From positions 1 to 44,453 of the forward strand of contig CALHZD010000082.1 in the NCBI GenBank assembly GCA_938040985.1: 44,453 bases of DNA, in the 5' to 3' direction. The notes below the pieces were generated by a model. The model ran no database searches. It saw only the letters and a list, made by a program, of their open reading frames with translations, and had not been told where the DNA came from. This document shows positions 26,459-35,577 of the stretch, piece by piece. Position numbers and translations under genes: made by a program. Each line of letters starts with the position of its first letter. The stretch's first letter is position 1. The DNA is from an uncultured Propionivibrio sp. (lineage in GTDB: Bacteria > Pseudomonadota > Gammaproteobacteria > Burkholderiales > Rhodocyclaceae).

Positions 26459-27988
26459 TTATCTCGCTAGACCCTGAAATGGGTTGAACAGCTTGTCATT
26501 GCACAGCAACTTACCGGAGTGGAATTCGATTCTGCTCTTGAGCATACCGTCTGTGCGTTTGATGTAGCCTTGTTCGATAAAACGCTCCACTTGTTGCCGG
26601 ATAGCTTGCTGGCGGGCGAGGGCGGCCTGAGCTTTGACCTCCGGATGTGCACTACTTTTGTCGTCACCTGGCAACTTGCTTGCCAGTAATTCGTTCAACA
26701 AAGGTTCCGGAACATTTAAATCGGCGGTCAGATCCAGCTTGCCAATCAACATCAGAGGGTTATACCAATCCTCTTTGACGGCATCGTTTAGTTTGATTTT
26801 GGCGCTGAGTCGGGTTTCTCCGTACGGCGTATTAAAACTCAGTCGGTCGACGGCAAATTCAGCGTTATCAAGCGTCAGGTCTTGCAGTGAGGCCAGTATA
26901 GGCTGGATATTAAAAGAGGATGGATCACCGTTCGGCGGCAGATATTTGTAGATTTCCAGCGCATCGCGGTAAAGGGCGGAAAGCTTGCGCGCATTGAGGT
27001 GGCGGGCAGAAAAGTCATAATGCGCCGGCCCATAATTCTGCTCCCCAAATTTAAACTCTTCGATCCCCATCTTGGCAATCATGTCGAGAAACTCGCGCGG
27101 CGCAGAATTGCCTGGCGCAGAAATTTCGCCCTCAGCAACAAAATTCTTCATCTGTACCGGCAGTACTTTTTCGTCCGGCAGACCGGCTTCAATGCGCTCC
27201 ATCGTAAGGCGCTGCTTTCCCGAGTAAAGCAACGGATCGTCATCGAATACACGCTGCTGGTCGCCAGAGAACGTCACACCATGGATAACCAGTTTGGCAT
27301 CGTCGATCAGCTCAATTTTCGGCGCCTTGCCCGTCATTGAGTAATGCTTGAGTCCGCGTGAAAAATCGACCCGCCACGCCATTTCATCCCCAGAGAAAAC
27401 GTACTCGCCATGGCCATTTTCCTTCGGCGCGCTGTAATGGAAGGCGGCAATGTATGCGACGCTGTAACCCCCGCCGGTAAAGCCAAAAAACGTGCTCGCC
27501 GTCATTGGTGATTTGCCGGCAAAAGCGGCATCAACCGTTTTCTGCGTCTGCGGATCAAAGCTGACACGACTTTCCCCTGAAGCAGCGCCCAATGCCTTGA
27601 AACCGGGAAACGGACCGTGTTTAATGTCCGTGGTAATCGTAAGTTGAATAAGTTTTTCAGATTGCGCTCCCGTGTTTCCCTGCGACTCACCAGCAGGTTT
27701 AGAGTCTGTTGGAGCGTTATTCGGGGCTGTGGCCGTTTGACCAGAGCCGGCGGGCAGCGACATCATGAACAGTGCCGCAGGAAATTCGAGCGTCACTGTT
27801 TGCGTTGCATCAAAGATACGGCGGTTATATTCATTCCGTACAAGTTTGATATATGGCGCCGCAGATAATTGTTCGTGCAACTGCGCATTACAGATATCTT
27901 CAATCTGTTTGCCCAGATACCAGGAAGTGGCCGGATACGCCAGAACGACTGCCAGTGCAACGCCGGCAACAGTAGTAGAGCGATTCAT
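26459..27988 (-). CDS. DUF945 (YdgA-like) family protein
   Basis: A 509-residue protein with an N-terminal signal anchor (about residues 6-24, followed by Trp-Tyr-Leu-Gly-Lys). A long soluble region with the family's repeated sheet-like segments follows. The opening SWYLGKQIEDICNAQL and VRNEYNRRIFDATQTVTLEF fit the DUF945 pattern. A low-complexity insert rich in Gln, Pro and Ser (about 78-110) lies early on. The protein is expected in the periplasm, tethered to the inner membrane. The family has no well-established function that I know. Confidence 0.75.
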   Translation of the reverse strand: MNRSTTVAGVALAVVLAYPATSWYLGKQIEDICNAQLHEQLSAAPYIKLVRNEYNRRIFDATQTVTLEFPAALFMMSLPAGSGQTATAPNNAPTDSKPAGESQGNTGAQSEKLIQLTITTDIKHGPFPGFKALGAASGESRVSFDPQTQKTVDAAFAGKSPMTASTFFGFTGGGYSVAYIAAFHYSAPKENGHGEYVFSGDEMAWRVDFSRGLKHYSMTGKAPKIELIDDAKLVIHGVTFSGDQQRVFDDDPLLYSGKQRLTMERIEAGLPDEKVLPVQMKNFVAEGEISAPGNSAPREFLDMIAKMGIEEFKFGEQNYGPAHYDFSARHLNARKLSALYRDALEIYKYLPPNGDPSSFNIQPILASLQDLTLDNAEFAVDRLSFNTPYGETRLSAKIKLNDAVKEDWYNPLMLIGKLDLTADLNVPEPLLNELLASKLPGDDKSSAHPEVKAQAALARQQAIRQQVERFIEQGYIKRTDGMLKSRIEFHSGKLLCNDKLFNPFQGLAR

Positions 27989-28082
27989 GAGTAGGATTTT
28001 TGTAAAAAGAAAAAACTGGCACTACTTTTAGTGAGATGCCTTATCAGGCTGCTTTTTTTCAGAAAGCTTAGAATTGTGTTTG

Positions 28083-28235
28083 CTAACAAATAGATAGTAG
28101 CTCGATGCTGGTCACATTGCCGCTTTCGTGAAAATCTAACACTAGATTAGGTTGTATCGCCTCCGATTCGACGATTTTGTTTTCATTCAGCCTAACATAC
28201 AAAGCATCGGTTTTAGAGCCAAGTTCAATTTTCAT
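28083..28235 (-). CDS. Small DUF2283-like protein
   Basis: A 50-residue product from an ATG with AAGGG 7 bases upstream. It opens MKIELGSKTDALYVRLNENK and continues with IVESEAIQPNLVLDFHESG and TSIELL. This pattern (acidic start, ALYVRL, VE-SE, L-LDF-x-x-x-G, V-x-x-IE) is that of the DUF2283 family, whose genes often pair with a DUF4258 gene in a toxin-antitoxin-like arrangement. It overlaps such a fragment by four bases. Confidence 0.65.
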   Translation of the reverse strand: MKIELGSKTDALYVRLNENKIVESEAIQPNLVLDFHESGNVTSIELLSIC

Positions 28236-28360
28236 AATTTACCCTTCATCGTTCGGTCAAAATACATGGTTACGACTGTTATTGGTTTTTTTGCCTCATT
28301 GTAGACGACTCTTAATACTCTGTCGCCATGTCTGGGATGCTTCGGAAAGCATAGCGTAAT
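28232..28360 (-). pseudogene. DUF4258-like protein, 3' part only
   Basis: A 42-codon open frame with no clear start reads PKHPRHGDRVLRVVYNE and then PITVVTMYFDRTMKGKL, ending in ATGA shared with the DUF2283 gene. The C-terminal VVT-x-YFDR-x-x-KG pattern is typical of DUF4258 partners of DUF2283. The upstream half is missing or frameshifted, so the pair is probably dead. Confidence 0.45.
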
Positions 28361-28697
28361 TCAAGTTCGTCCTCATGAGGCTACGAAAGCTCCGACTGGG
28401 CTAGAGTGGCTTCCAGCCTGTTGATGCGTCGATAACCCGTTGGCTGTGTTTGTTTTGATGGTACATGCCGTTACAGGGTACGCGCCATGAAACAATCCAA
28501 TATATTTGCCAAAATATTGGCGCAGAAAGTGTATTTTTGTTGACTGGAGGCAGGATGATGATCGTCGTTCAAAATTGAATTCTGAAGATAGTCGACATGA
28601 TTCTTCTCTTCTGGTGTTGTTCATGCGGAAACCGATACTGCGCCTTTCGTTGGCTCAATGTCCTACGAACCGCCGGAACCTTCCGACTCTCCAACGC
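28361..28697. other. Non-coding debris
   Basis: No intact gene. A hairpin CCAATAT / ATATTGG lies at about 28497-28520. A short - strand frame ends RRINRLEATLAQSELS, coiled-coil-like, which I cannot assign. Confidence 0.35.
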
Positions 28698-28769
28698 TCA
28701 GCCAATAAAAAACCCGGCGCATGGCTGGATTCTCTGATAAGCGTAGGTGTCAAAAGTGATGCTGACCAT
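28698..28769 (-). pseudogene. Possible 5' fragment of a DUF1640-like gene
   Basis: After a good ribosome binding site (AGAGGAAACGCC) an ATG opens a 23-codon frame starting MVSITFDTYAY and ending CAGFFIG. The opening resembles DUF1640 coiled-coil proteins, which usually begin ITFDT followed by a KRL-x-x-AGF-like helix. The frame closes at once, so this is at best a truncated start. Confidence 0.3.
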
Positions 28770-28876
28770 GGCGTTTCCTCTTTGTGTTGATTATACAAAA
28801 GTGTTTTCGTCTTTCAAAACCACCGGAACCGCGGAGCTTTCCCTGCGTATTTTTCGGTAACTGGCTGGATTACTGC

Positions 28877-29007
28877 TTCGCCGGCCACCGTCTACCGCAT
28901 CGCTATTCCACAGCGCTTCCAATATTTGAAGACAAGCAAGCTGCCAGAGGCGGAGCAGGTTCGCGCTATTTGTGGGGGTAGCGATGCGGTAGACGGTGGC
29001 CGGCGAA
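28877..29007. repeat. Inverted repeat with 29-bp perfect arms
   Basis: The left arm 28877-28905 (starts TTCGCCGGCCACCG) is the exact reverse complement of the right arm 28979-29007. Inside, CCACA and GCGC near the left arm also pair with GCGC and TGTGG near the right arm, so the whole 131 bases can fold into one long hairpin. I see no flanking target duplication and no transposase. Confidence 0.85.
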
Positions 29008-29246
29008 AACTGGCTCAGGTAAGCCTATATAACTAGGTTGTGTATGTACTATGTTTTGTATCTTAAAAAACCCAAAGCAGGAACATTTGCTGGAAACGTT
29101 ACCGTTGCTACGTGGATTACGCAAAGTGCCGCGCATACTTGATCGTGAGCTGATATAAAGAACCGAGAAAGCGTCTTCTGAAATTTCGTATAATTTATAT
29201 TATGTAAATTTATTTTTGGTTGTAGCACAAGCATAAAAGTGTAAGC
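29008..29246. other. Non-coding stretch downstream of the DUF4124 gene
   Basis: 239 bases, AT-rich in its last third. A + strand frame (RGLRKVPRILDRELI) looks protein-like but is short and unassigned. No clear terminator. Confidence 0.35.
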
Positions 29247-29687
29247 TCAGCATCCATACTCATATAATTTATTGTCGATTGTCTTATGCCTATTATTGAG
29301 TTGGGGAGTACTGTGGATTCGTTGCCGGGAAATTATTCTTTCCTTTTGTTTGTTTAATTTTCCGCATATGCGTTCTTTATCATGCTGCTGACGGGCATGA
29401 TTTTCTACGGATTTCTGCATACGTTTCTGATACTGAGATTCTTCATTACGGAGTCGGTCATCGATTTGCTTGACACGCTCACGGCCATTTTCAGAGAGGC
29501 TACCACCCGAACTGATCGGGTATAACTCTTCCGGCCTGACCTTTTTTGTCAGTTTTGCGCCTTGTTCCTCACACGGTCGGTCAGAGACGAGCTTCTTTCC
29601 GCCCTTGTTGCAGTAGTAAAAGGCGCTTTGCCCGGAAGCTGCGTCAGCTACCACAAAAAAGCAGCACAGCAAAAACAGCTTTTTCAT
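29247..29687 (-). CDS. Small exported DUF4124-like protein
   Basis: 146 residues read from the ATG at 29687 (MKKLFLLCCFFVV). The frame is open further upstream, but that part overlaps the end of the lactonase gene. A signal peptide (about 1-19) precedes the segment FYYCNKGGKKLVSDRPCEEQ, which fits the DUF4124 pattern (Cys, Gly-Lys, Ser-Asp-x-Pro-Cys). The remainder is charged and probably helical, with many Arg, Lys, Gln and Glu, like other members. It is likely periplasmic; no function is known to me. Confidence 0.65.
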   Translation of the reverse strand: MKKLFLLCCFFVVADAASGQSAFYYCNKGGKKLVSDRPCEEQGAKLTKKVRPEELYPISSGGSLSENGRERVKQIDDRLRNEESQYQKRMQKSVENHARQQHDKERICGKLNKQKERIISRQRIHSTPQLNNRHKTIDNKLYEYGC

Positions 29688-29751
29688 CACATTATGTACC
29701 CATAAAGATCTGTAATTTCCGAGGAGTATCGGCTTCAAACCGGGGAAAATT

Positions 29752-30675
29752 TTATCCGCATATCGCCAGGCGGCAACAATATAGGGAACGCGTTGCGCAG
29801 ATATAGAGAATGTTCCCTTTAATTCCACCAAACTGTAAATTAGCCACCGTTTCTGGTAATCGTAATTTTCCGATCAAAGCGCTGCTGCGATGATTATAGA
29901 TATGTATGCCATCTCCAGCACTGATCCACAAGCGATCATTACGATCGACGCGGAAACCGTCGAATAATCCAACGGTACATTCGGCAAAAATACGCGAACT
30001 TCCCAGCCGTTTCCCGCCATCAATAACGTCAAAAACGCGGATATGTTTAGGCTCGTCGGGATCATGGCTTGCACCGGTATCGGCAACATAGAGTTTTTTG
30101 CCATCGCGCGAAAAGGCTAGCCCATTGGGTTTGGAAAAATCGTCAGCGACGCAATCAACGTGACCAGTAATTGGATCGGCCCGATAGACCTGACAGCCGC
30201 CGATTTCACTATCTGCCTTGTCGCCCTCATAGTCCGAGAGGATTCCGTAGTCAGGATCGGTAAACCATATCGCGCCATCTGCAGCGACAACGACATCATT
30301 GGGTGAATTCAGGCGCTTGCCTCGCCAGCGATCAGCGATTACCGTCAGGCGACCATCATGTTCCTGACGAATCACCCGCCGTCCAAGGTGTTCGCAACTA
30401 ATCAAACGCCCTTGCTGATCGACCGTATTACCGTTGGCGTGGTTAGATGGCACGCGGTAGATGCCCGTAACATTGTTGCGTTCATCGAAACTTAACATGC
30501 GATTATTCGGAACATCCGACCATACCAGCAAGCGGTGCGCTGGAAACCATGCCGGACCTTCGCACCAGCGTCCGCCGCTCCATAACCGCTCAACTTGTTC
30601 GTGGGGAAAGAAACATGCATTGAATTCAGGCTCTATTACCTCGAATCCCAACTTTTCCTGTTGATCGGTATTCAT
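29752..30675 (-). CDS. SMP-30/gluconolactonase family lactonase
   Basis: It should hydrolyse a sugar lactone to its acid in a calcium-dependent way. The ATG at 30675 has GGAG 8 bases upstream and gives 307 residues. Metal-site residues can be placed in the six-bladed propeller: Glu in WCEGPAW, Asn in LNSPNDVVV, Asn in KPNGLAF, and Asp in GLFDGFRVD. It is the last gene of the ABC transporter operon, 63 bases after the permease stop, so the imported substrate may be a lactone or a sugar oxidised to one. Confidence 0.88.
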   Translation of the reverse strand: MNTDQQEKLGFEVIEPEFNACFFPHEQVERLWSGGRWCEGPAWFPAHRLLVWSDVPNNRMLSFDERNNVTGIYRVPSNHANGNTVDQQGRLISCEHLGRRVIRQEHDGRLTVIADRWRGKRLNSPNDVVVAADGAIWFTDPDYGILSDYEGDKADSEIGGCQVYRADPITGHVDCVADDFSKPNGLAFSRDGKKLYVADTGASHDPDEPKHIRVFDVIDGGKRLGSSRIFAECTVGLFDGFRVDRNDRLWISAGDGIHIYNHRSSALIGKLRLPETVANLQFGGIKGNILYICATRSLYCCRLAICG

Positions 30676-30738
30676 GATTTTCTCCGGAAAAACAGCCAAG
30701 TTATGTTTATCTGCCCTACTCCGCAAAGCCGTTAGTTT

Positions 30739-31671
30739 TCAACGATCTCCCGGCCGTGTACTGCTTAACGCAATGACAGTAATGATGATCAAGCCTGTCA
30801 GTACCAGACGCACTCCCGAGCCGGCACCCGCGGCATTGAGCATTGCCACGACTAGAAACATGAATAGCGCAGCCCCCCAAATACCGGGGACACAGGGGCG
30901 TCCGCCAATGACAGAGGTGCCGCCGATGACAACAACCGCAATCGTACCCATCAAATATTCTTCGCCTTGATTTAGGGAGTTTCCACCGGCAAAACCGGCG
31001 ATCAGCGCGCCGGTCAGCCCCGCCATCGCTGCGCATAAAACATACGTTAATAAATGCGTACGTTTGACGCGGATTCCTGCCAATTCGGCGGCGCGCGGAT
31101 TCTGTCCGATGGCGCAGAGCGCCCGACCATAGGCCGTTCGTTCAACGGCAAACCATACGACAATGCTGACTAACACAGCCAGAATGGCCAATAAAGGAAC
31201 GCCCGAAATGCGCATCGTAGTCATTTCGGCAAACAGCGGCGGCGGTTTGATCTTGAGGCCACGCCCGATGCTGATGGCGCAGGACATGACAATGAGCGAG
31301 GCCGCCAGCGTGGCGATAATCGGAGGAATACGCAGAATATGAATCAGGCTGGCATTCGCCAACCCAACAACTGCGCCGGCCAGGCAGGCGGCAAGCAAGC
31401 CCGGGAAAATCAGGGCATCCTGCCCGTCCATTACCAGCATTGCAACGGCGCTGGACAATGCAATCGATGAAGGAATGGATAAATCCGCATTGCCTGGACC
31501 CGCCGAAATTACTAGCATCTGGCCCAGCGCCGCCAGTACGGTCAAGGCCGAAAAACTCAGTGCGGCGCCAAGCAACCCGCTGCCTGACGTGGCCTGCCCG
31601 CCGATCAGCGTCAATGCAAAAGCCACCACAGCGGCAAACCAGGCGCCCAACCAGGGATAACGCGACATCAT
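30739..31671 (-). CDS. Sugar ABC transporter permease (RbsC family), second of two
   Basis: A 310-residue inner-membrane permease with about eight to ten hydrophobic segments. The RbsC-type motifs include DLSIPSSIALSS in the first third, the GQNPRAAELAGI segment facing the ATPase, and VVVIGGTSVIGG. Its start overlaps the stop of the other permease by four bases. The two permeases are different proteins and probably form a heterodimer, as in the galactofuranose-type (YtfT/YjfF) transporters. Confidence 0.9.
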   Translation of the reverse strand: MMSRYPWLGAWFAAVVAFALTLIGGQATSGSGLLGAALSFSALTVLAALGQMLVISAGPGNADLSIPSSIALSSAVAMLVMDGQDALIFPGLLAACLAGAVVGLANASLIHILRIPPIIATLAASLIVMSCAISIGRGLKIKPPPLFAEMTTMRISGVPLLAILAVLVSIVVWFAVERTAYGRALCAIGQNPRAAELAGIRVKRTHLLTYVLCAAMAGLTGALIAGFAGGNSLNQGEEYLMGTIAVVVIGGTSVIGGRPCVPGIWGAALFMFLVVAMLNAAGAGSGVRLVLTGLIIITVIALSSTRPGDR

Positions 31672-32606
31672 CGCTTGTCCTCCAGGCGATCAATGGCGGC
31701 ACGCAGCGCCAGCACGGCAATCAGAATTGCGCCCTGCATGCCTACCTGCCAGTCCGGTGAGACATTGACGAACGTCAGGAATGAGGCAGCCAACGTCATC
31801 GTTAATGCACCGATGACAGCACCTGCGGGCGCAACGCGCCCGCCAATGAATTCACAACCACCGAGAATTGCCGCCGCAATGGAAACCAGCGTATAGCGAG
31901 AAGCGATATTCGCGTCAGCTGAGGTGGTTTGCCCAACCAGCATCAAACCGGCGATGACGCCAAACAACCCCGCGCAGGCATAGACCTGCGCGCGCAATCT
32001 GACCAGCGATTCGCCGGCACGCGCCAGAGCCGCCGGCTGACCACCGAGGCCGCGCATGCGCGTGCCGAAAGCACTACGTGAAATCAGTAGATGGCCGAAT
32101 ACAGCAGCCGTTAATGCAACCCAGATCGGCAAAGGCACAAACGGCGGCTGCAGACGTAAGGCACTGCTCAACCAGCCAGGCGCTGTGCCGCCGGGCGTTG
32201 GCAGCAATAGTATGGCGCATCCAAGCCAGACAAACGACATCCCTAGAGTGACAACGATGGCCGGCAAACCGCGCCACTCGATCAATGCTCCGACCGTAGC
32301 GTAGGCGGCAATACACAGCACATAAGCCGTGACAGCGATGCCCGGGCTGTTCGGCAACAATGTTGCGCCTATGGTCGCTGTCAAAGAAACAAAGGCACCG
32401 ATTGAAAGATCAATGTCACTGACCGCCAAAATCACGACTTGTGCCAGGGTAGCAAAAATGATCGGAATAGCTAGATTGAGCAGCAGATTAAGACCAAAAT
32501 AGCTGGCTGCCCGCGGTTGCTGTGAGATGACGGCAATCAGCAATCCGGCCAGTGCAACTGCCGGCAGCAGTGTGCGCAAATGCGCAGCGGCGCGGGTGGA
32601 AATCAT
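31668..32606 (-). CDS. Sugar ABC transporter permease (RbsC family), first of two
   Basis: A 312-residue permease with the same fold as its neighbour: VILAVSDIDLSIGAFVSLTA in the first third, a shortened cytoplasmic coupling loop around TRMRGLGGQPAALARAG, and AAILGGCEFIGGR. It overlaps the ATPase gene by four bases (ATGA) on one side and the other permease by four on the other, so the three are tightly coupled. GAGGCGAGGGG precedes the start. Confidence 0.9.
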   Translation of the reverse strand: MISTRAAAHLRTLLPAVALAGLLIAVISQQPRAASYFGLNLLLNLAIPIIFATLAQVVILAVSDIDLSIGAFVSLTATIGATLLPNSPGIAVTAYVLCIAAYATVGALIEWRGLPAIVVTLGMSFVWLGCAILLLPTPGGTAPGWLSSALRLQPPFVPLPIWVALTAAVFGHLLISRSAFGTRMRGLGGQPAALARAGESLVRLRAQVYACAGLFGVIAGLMLVGQTTSADANIASRYTLVSIAAAILGGCEFIGGRVAPAGAVIGALTMTLAASFLTFVNVSPDWQVGMQGAILIAVLALRAAIDRLEDKR

Positions 32607-34159
32607 CCCCTCGCCTCACCCAAGGATTCATTGAAAGACATGGCAATGACCTTGGCTTCGCTCAGTTCATGCCGAGCAAGCTCGCCGACGATGCGGCCGC
32701 TATTAAACACGAGCACCCGATCACACTGAAAAAGCTCGCTAAATTCCGTTGTGTACCACAGGAAACTGCGCCCAGCTGCGGCTTCGGAAGCGATGAAACG
32801 ATAGACATCGTGCTTGGTGCCGATATCGACACCGCGCATAGGATCGTCCATAAGGACGATCTGCGCTTTCGAGCCAAAGGCACGGGCAAAGAGTACTTTT
32901 TGCTGATTGCCGCCGGAAAGGGAAAGAATATCCATCTCCACACGCGGCGTTTTGAGTTCGAGTATTTCCCGCCAGTATTCGGCATGCTGATATTCCGCGT
33001 CGGGGTTGATAAAGCCGATACGCCCCAAAAGCTTGAGCCAGGAAATACTCATATTGCGCTTGATTGACCAACGCGGAAAAATCCCGTCCGCCTGGCGATC
33101 GCCGGCAACCAGTGCGGCGTTGCCATCGATCCGGATCGTGCCGCGAGCGCTGTGAGGTTTATCGGCCGCACGCTTTAGGGCAACCAGCAGTTCAGTCTGC
33201 CCATGCCCGGCCAGCCCGGCCAATCCGAGCACTTCGCCGCGGTGTACGACCAGACCTGCCCCGCCGTGCCAGGAAGACACTTCAACGATGGCAGGCGGCG
33301 TTATCGTGCCGCAATGATTTTCGGCGGCCGATTTATTTTCACGGCGTACGTTGTCATGACTCGAATCCTCCTCAACCGGGTGCGCTTCCTCCTGCCCCAT
33401 CGCCGCTACCAATGCGGCACGGCTGCTTGTGCTGGCGGCGCGGTCGTCGACAATCGCCCCATCACGCATGACCACCACGCGGTTGGCAACGGCAAAAATT
33501 TCATTGAGCTTGTGGGTGATGAATATGCACGCGCCGCCCGAAGCGACAAAGCGGCGAACGTACTCCAGAAGTTGTTCTGCTGCCCGCTGATCAAGCGATG
33601 AAGTGGGTTCGTCCAGAATCATTAAAGTTACCGGAGAATCACCTTCTGCTTCGGACGGAGTAAATGCCCGGGCAATTTCGATAGCCTGCCGCTGACCAAT
33701 CGGCAATTCGCCAACTACCCGGCCTGGATGGAATGTATGTCCAGGAAATATTTCATCGAGCTTCAGCAAAATCGCTTCCCCCGCGCGCCTGCGCCAGTTT
33801 CGCCCGCGCCGCGGCAGGGCAATCTGCAAATTTTCCGCCAGAGTCAGGTTGTCACACAGCGAAAGTTCCTGGAAAACACGACGCACGCCATGCCGCCGAG
33901 CTTCAATCACGCTCCAGTCATGTGGATTGATTTTTTGCGTGCCGAAGCTCAGCTCGCCGCTATCTGGCGTAAGCGTGCCACAAAGAACGTTCATCAGCGT
34001 CGACTTGCCGGCGCCATTGTGTCCGGCAAGCCCCAGGCACTCACCCGCGCGCACCGTCAGACTGACGTCGCGCAAGGCCTGAACCGCACCAAAAGACTTG
34101 CTGGCCTGGCGGATCGAAAGCAACGGCGCTGAATTCGGGACTTCCAGCAGCCCTGTCAT
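32603..34159 (-). CDS. Sugar ABC transporter ATP-binding protein (RbsA family)
   Basis: A 518-residue protein with two fused ABC domains. The first has Walker A GHNGAGKST (about residues 43-51), signature LPIGQRQAIEIARA, Walker B LMILDEPTSSLD. The second has a degenerate Walker A (GLAGLAGHGQTEL), normal for this family, then LSGGNQQKV and IVLMDDPMRGVD. A poly-charged insert (about 262-285) joins the halves. It powers the two permeases. The binding-protein gene stops 30 bases upstream. Confidence 0.93.
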   Translation of the reverse strand: MTGLLEVPNSAPLLSIRQASKSFGAVQALRDVSLTVRAGECLGLAGHNGAGKSTLMNVLCGTLTPDSGELSFGTQKINPHDWSVIEARRHGVRRVFQELSLCDNLTLAENLQIALPRRGRNWRRRAGEAILLKLDEIFPGHTFHPGRVVGELPIGQRQAIEIARAFTPSEAEGDSPVTLMILDEPTSSLDQRAAEQLLEYVRRFVASGGACIFITHKLNEIFAVANRVVVMRDGAIVDDRAASTSSRAALVAAMGQEEAHPVEEDSSHDNVRRENKSAAENHCGTITPPAIVEVSSWHGGAGLVVHRGEVLGLAGLAGHGQTELLVALKRAADKPHSARGTIRIDGNAALVAGDRQADGIFPRWSIKRNMSISWLKLLGRIGFINPDAEYQHAEYWREILELKTPRVEMDILSLSGGNQQKVLFARAFGSKAQIVLMDDPMRGVDIGTKHDVYRFIASEAAAGRSFLWYTTEFSELFQCDRVLVFNSGRIVGELARHELSEAKVIAMSFNESLGEARG

Positions 34160-34189
34160 CGCCTGGACTCGCGTCGTTTAGGCCGCTGC

Positions 34190-35230
34190 TTATTTACCGG
34201 CTTTTCCGATGAGATCGATGACTTCCTGCTGCGTATATTCGACATTCACGACGCCGCCCGGCTCGGTTGCCTTGAGCGAGGCTTCGAGCGTTTCCTGCGT
34301 TACGATGGTCCTCGGTAGCTCGATTTCTTTCGGCACCTTGGCGCCCGCAAGCACCTGCTGCGCAACCCAGAAGGCAAAGGTCGAAGCCCCCGGAGCAATA
34401 GCTACCGACATGGTCTGATAACCGCTAGCCTTGTGCTGCTCTGCCCACCACGTCAGTTCATCATGGCGGTTACCGAGGAAAATGACCGGCATGGGCCGCC
34501 CCGCCGCCTTAAACGCTTGGGCGACGCCAAAGCCATCACCGCCCTGCGTTGCTACAACATCAATCTTTGGCAGTGTCGATAAAATACCAGCGACTTCTTT
34601 CTGGGCAACAGTCTGCGTCCAGTTGCCGTGTACGCTGCCGACCAGCTTGAATTGCGGATGTTGCTTGAGACCATTGACAACGCCTTGGTGGATGGCATCG
34701 TCGACAAAAACGCCCGCAAGTCCGCGTACTTCCAGCAAATTTCCTTTCAGGCCACGACTGGCAAAGTAGTCGATCTGCATGGATCCCATTTTCTTGAAAT
34801 CGACCGCAATCCGATAAGCACATGGCTCGGTCACAATGCCATCGAAGGAAACGACGACGATACCCGCATCACACGCCTGCTTGACAGCGCCGTTCAACGC
34901 GGTGGGCGATGCCGAATTAATCACGATGGCGTCGTATCCCTGAAGGATCAAATTCTGCACCTGTGCGGCCTGTTCAGTAGCCTGGTTTTCGGCGGTAGTA
35001 AAGCTTGGTGCGGCGGCGACGATACCTTTGGCTACGGCATCTTTGGCATTCTTTTCCCAGCTTTTGAGCATTGCCTGACGCCAGGAATTCCCTGCGTAAT
35101 TATTCGAGAGTGCAATTTTTTTCTTGGCCGTATCTGCAGCATGAACAGGCGTGCCGACAGACAGGGTGGTCATCAGGCCCAAAGCGACGGCAGTCATTAA
35201 TGTGCGCTTTGTCATCTGGTTGCTTGGCAT
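34190..35230 (-). CDS. Sugar ABC transporter substrate-binding protein
   Basis: The periplasmic component of the ABC transporter, in the ribose-binding (periplasmic binding protein type 1) family. I choose the ATG at 35230 because AGGAGG lies 6 bases upstream; the ATG at 35236 directly abuts it. The 346-residue precursor has a signal peptide ending Val-His-Ala-Ala. Family segments are NYAGNSWRQAMLKSW, ILQGYDAIVINSASP, VVVSFDG, and VATQGGDGFGVAQAF. Specificity is unknown. It leads the operon, which continues to the lactonase. Confidence 0.92.
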   Translation of the reverse strand: MPSNQMTKRTLMTAVALGLMTTLSVGTPVHAADTAKKKIALSNNYAGNSWRQAMLKSWEKNAKDAVAKGIVAAAPSFTTAENQATEQAAQVQNLILQGYDAIVINSASPTALNGAVKQACDAGIVVVSFDGIVTEPCAYRIAVDFKKMGSMQIDYFASRGLKGNLLEVRGLAGVFVDDAIHQGVVNGLKQHPQFKLVGSVHGNWTQTVAQKEVAGILSTLPKIDVVATQGGDGFGVAQAFKAAGRPMPVIFLGNRHDELTWWAEQHKASGYQTMSVAIAPGASTFAFWVAQQVLAGAKVPKEIELPRTIVTQETLEASLKATEPGGVVNVEYTQQEVIDLIGKAGK

Positions 35231-35483
35231 TCTCATCCTCCTTTTAGGTTATACGTCGTACCAAATGGCACCGTCGCCACACGGAGTGTTTTACCTATTG
35301 CCTCATGATGGGCGACAGAGCCGAGGGCTCAGGCATACGCCACAACTACAAAAGCAGCCGCTTTGAAAGCTTGTCGGCACTCTAACAACATTGCTTCATA
35401 ACTGCAAGATGCTTATGTCAATACCCATGGCAACGGGCTGCCGGCAATATTTTTGCCTGTTTTCCAGGAATGTCCGGGCGCAT
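35231..35483. promoter_or_regulatory. Upstream region of the ABC transporter operon
   Basis: 253 bases before the binding-protein gene that should hold the operon promoter. I see a short hairpin GAGCC-gag-GGCTC (about 35322-35334) and a small palindrome GCTTTGAAAGC (about 35360), which might be part of an operator. Neither is strong evidence. Confidence 0.35.
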
Positions 35484-35518
35484 AAAAAATACGGGAACTG
35501 TCGGCTCCCGTATTTTTT
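35484..35518 (-). terminator. Strong terminator after dlgD-like gene
   Basis: A perfect 13-bp stem AAAAAATACGGGA / TCCCGTATTTTTT with a 9-nt loop. It has A and T runs on both sides, so it can work in both directions. It lies 60 bases after the stop of the manD-dlgD operon and insulates the ABC operon. Confidence 0.93.
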
Positions 35519-35577
35519 AATTGCGTAATCTGCTGCGGTTGTTTGATTGCTGCAGATACGGCTTGCCGCCTGGAGGG

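Noticed and set aside
28877..29007. Insertion sequence with terminal inverted repeats
   Set aside because: Only about 70 bases lie between the arms, with no transposase and no target-site duplication.
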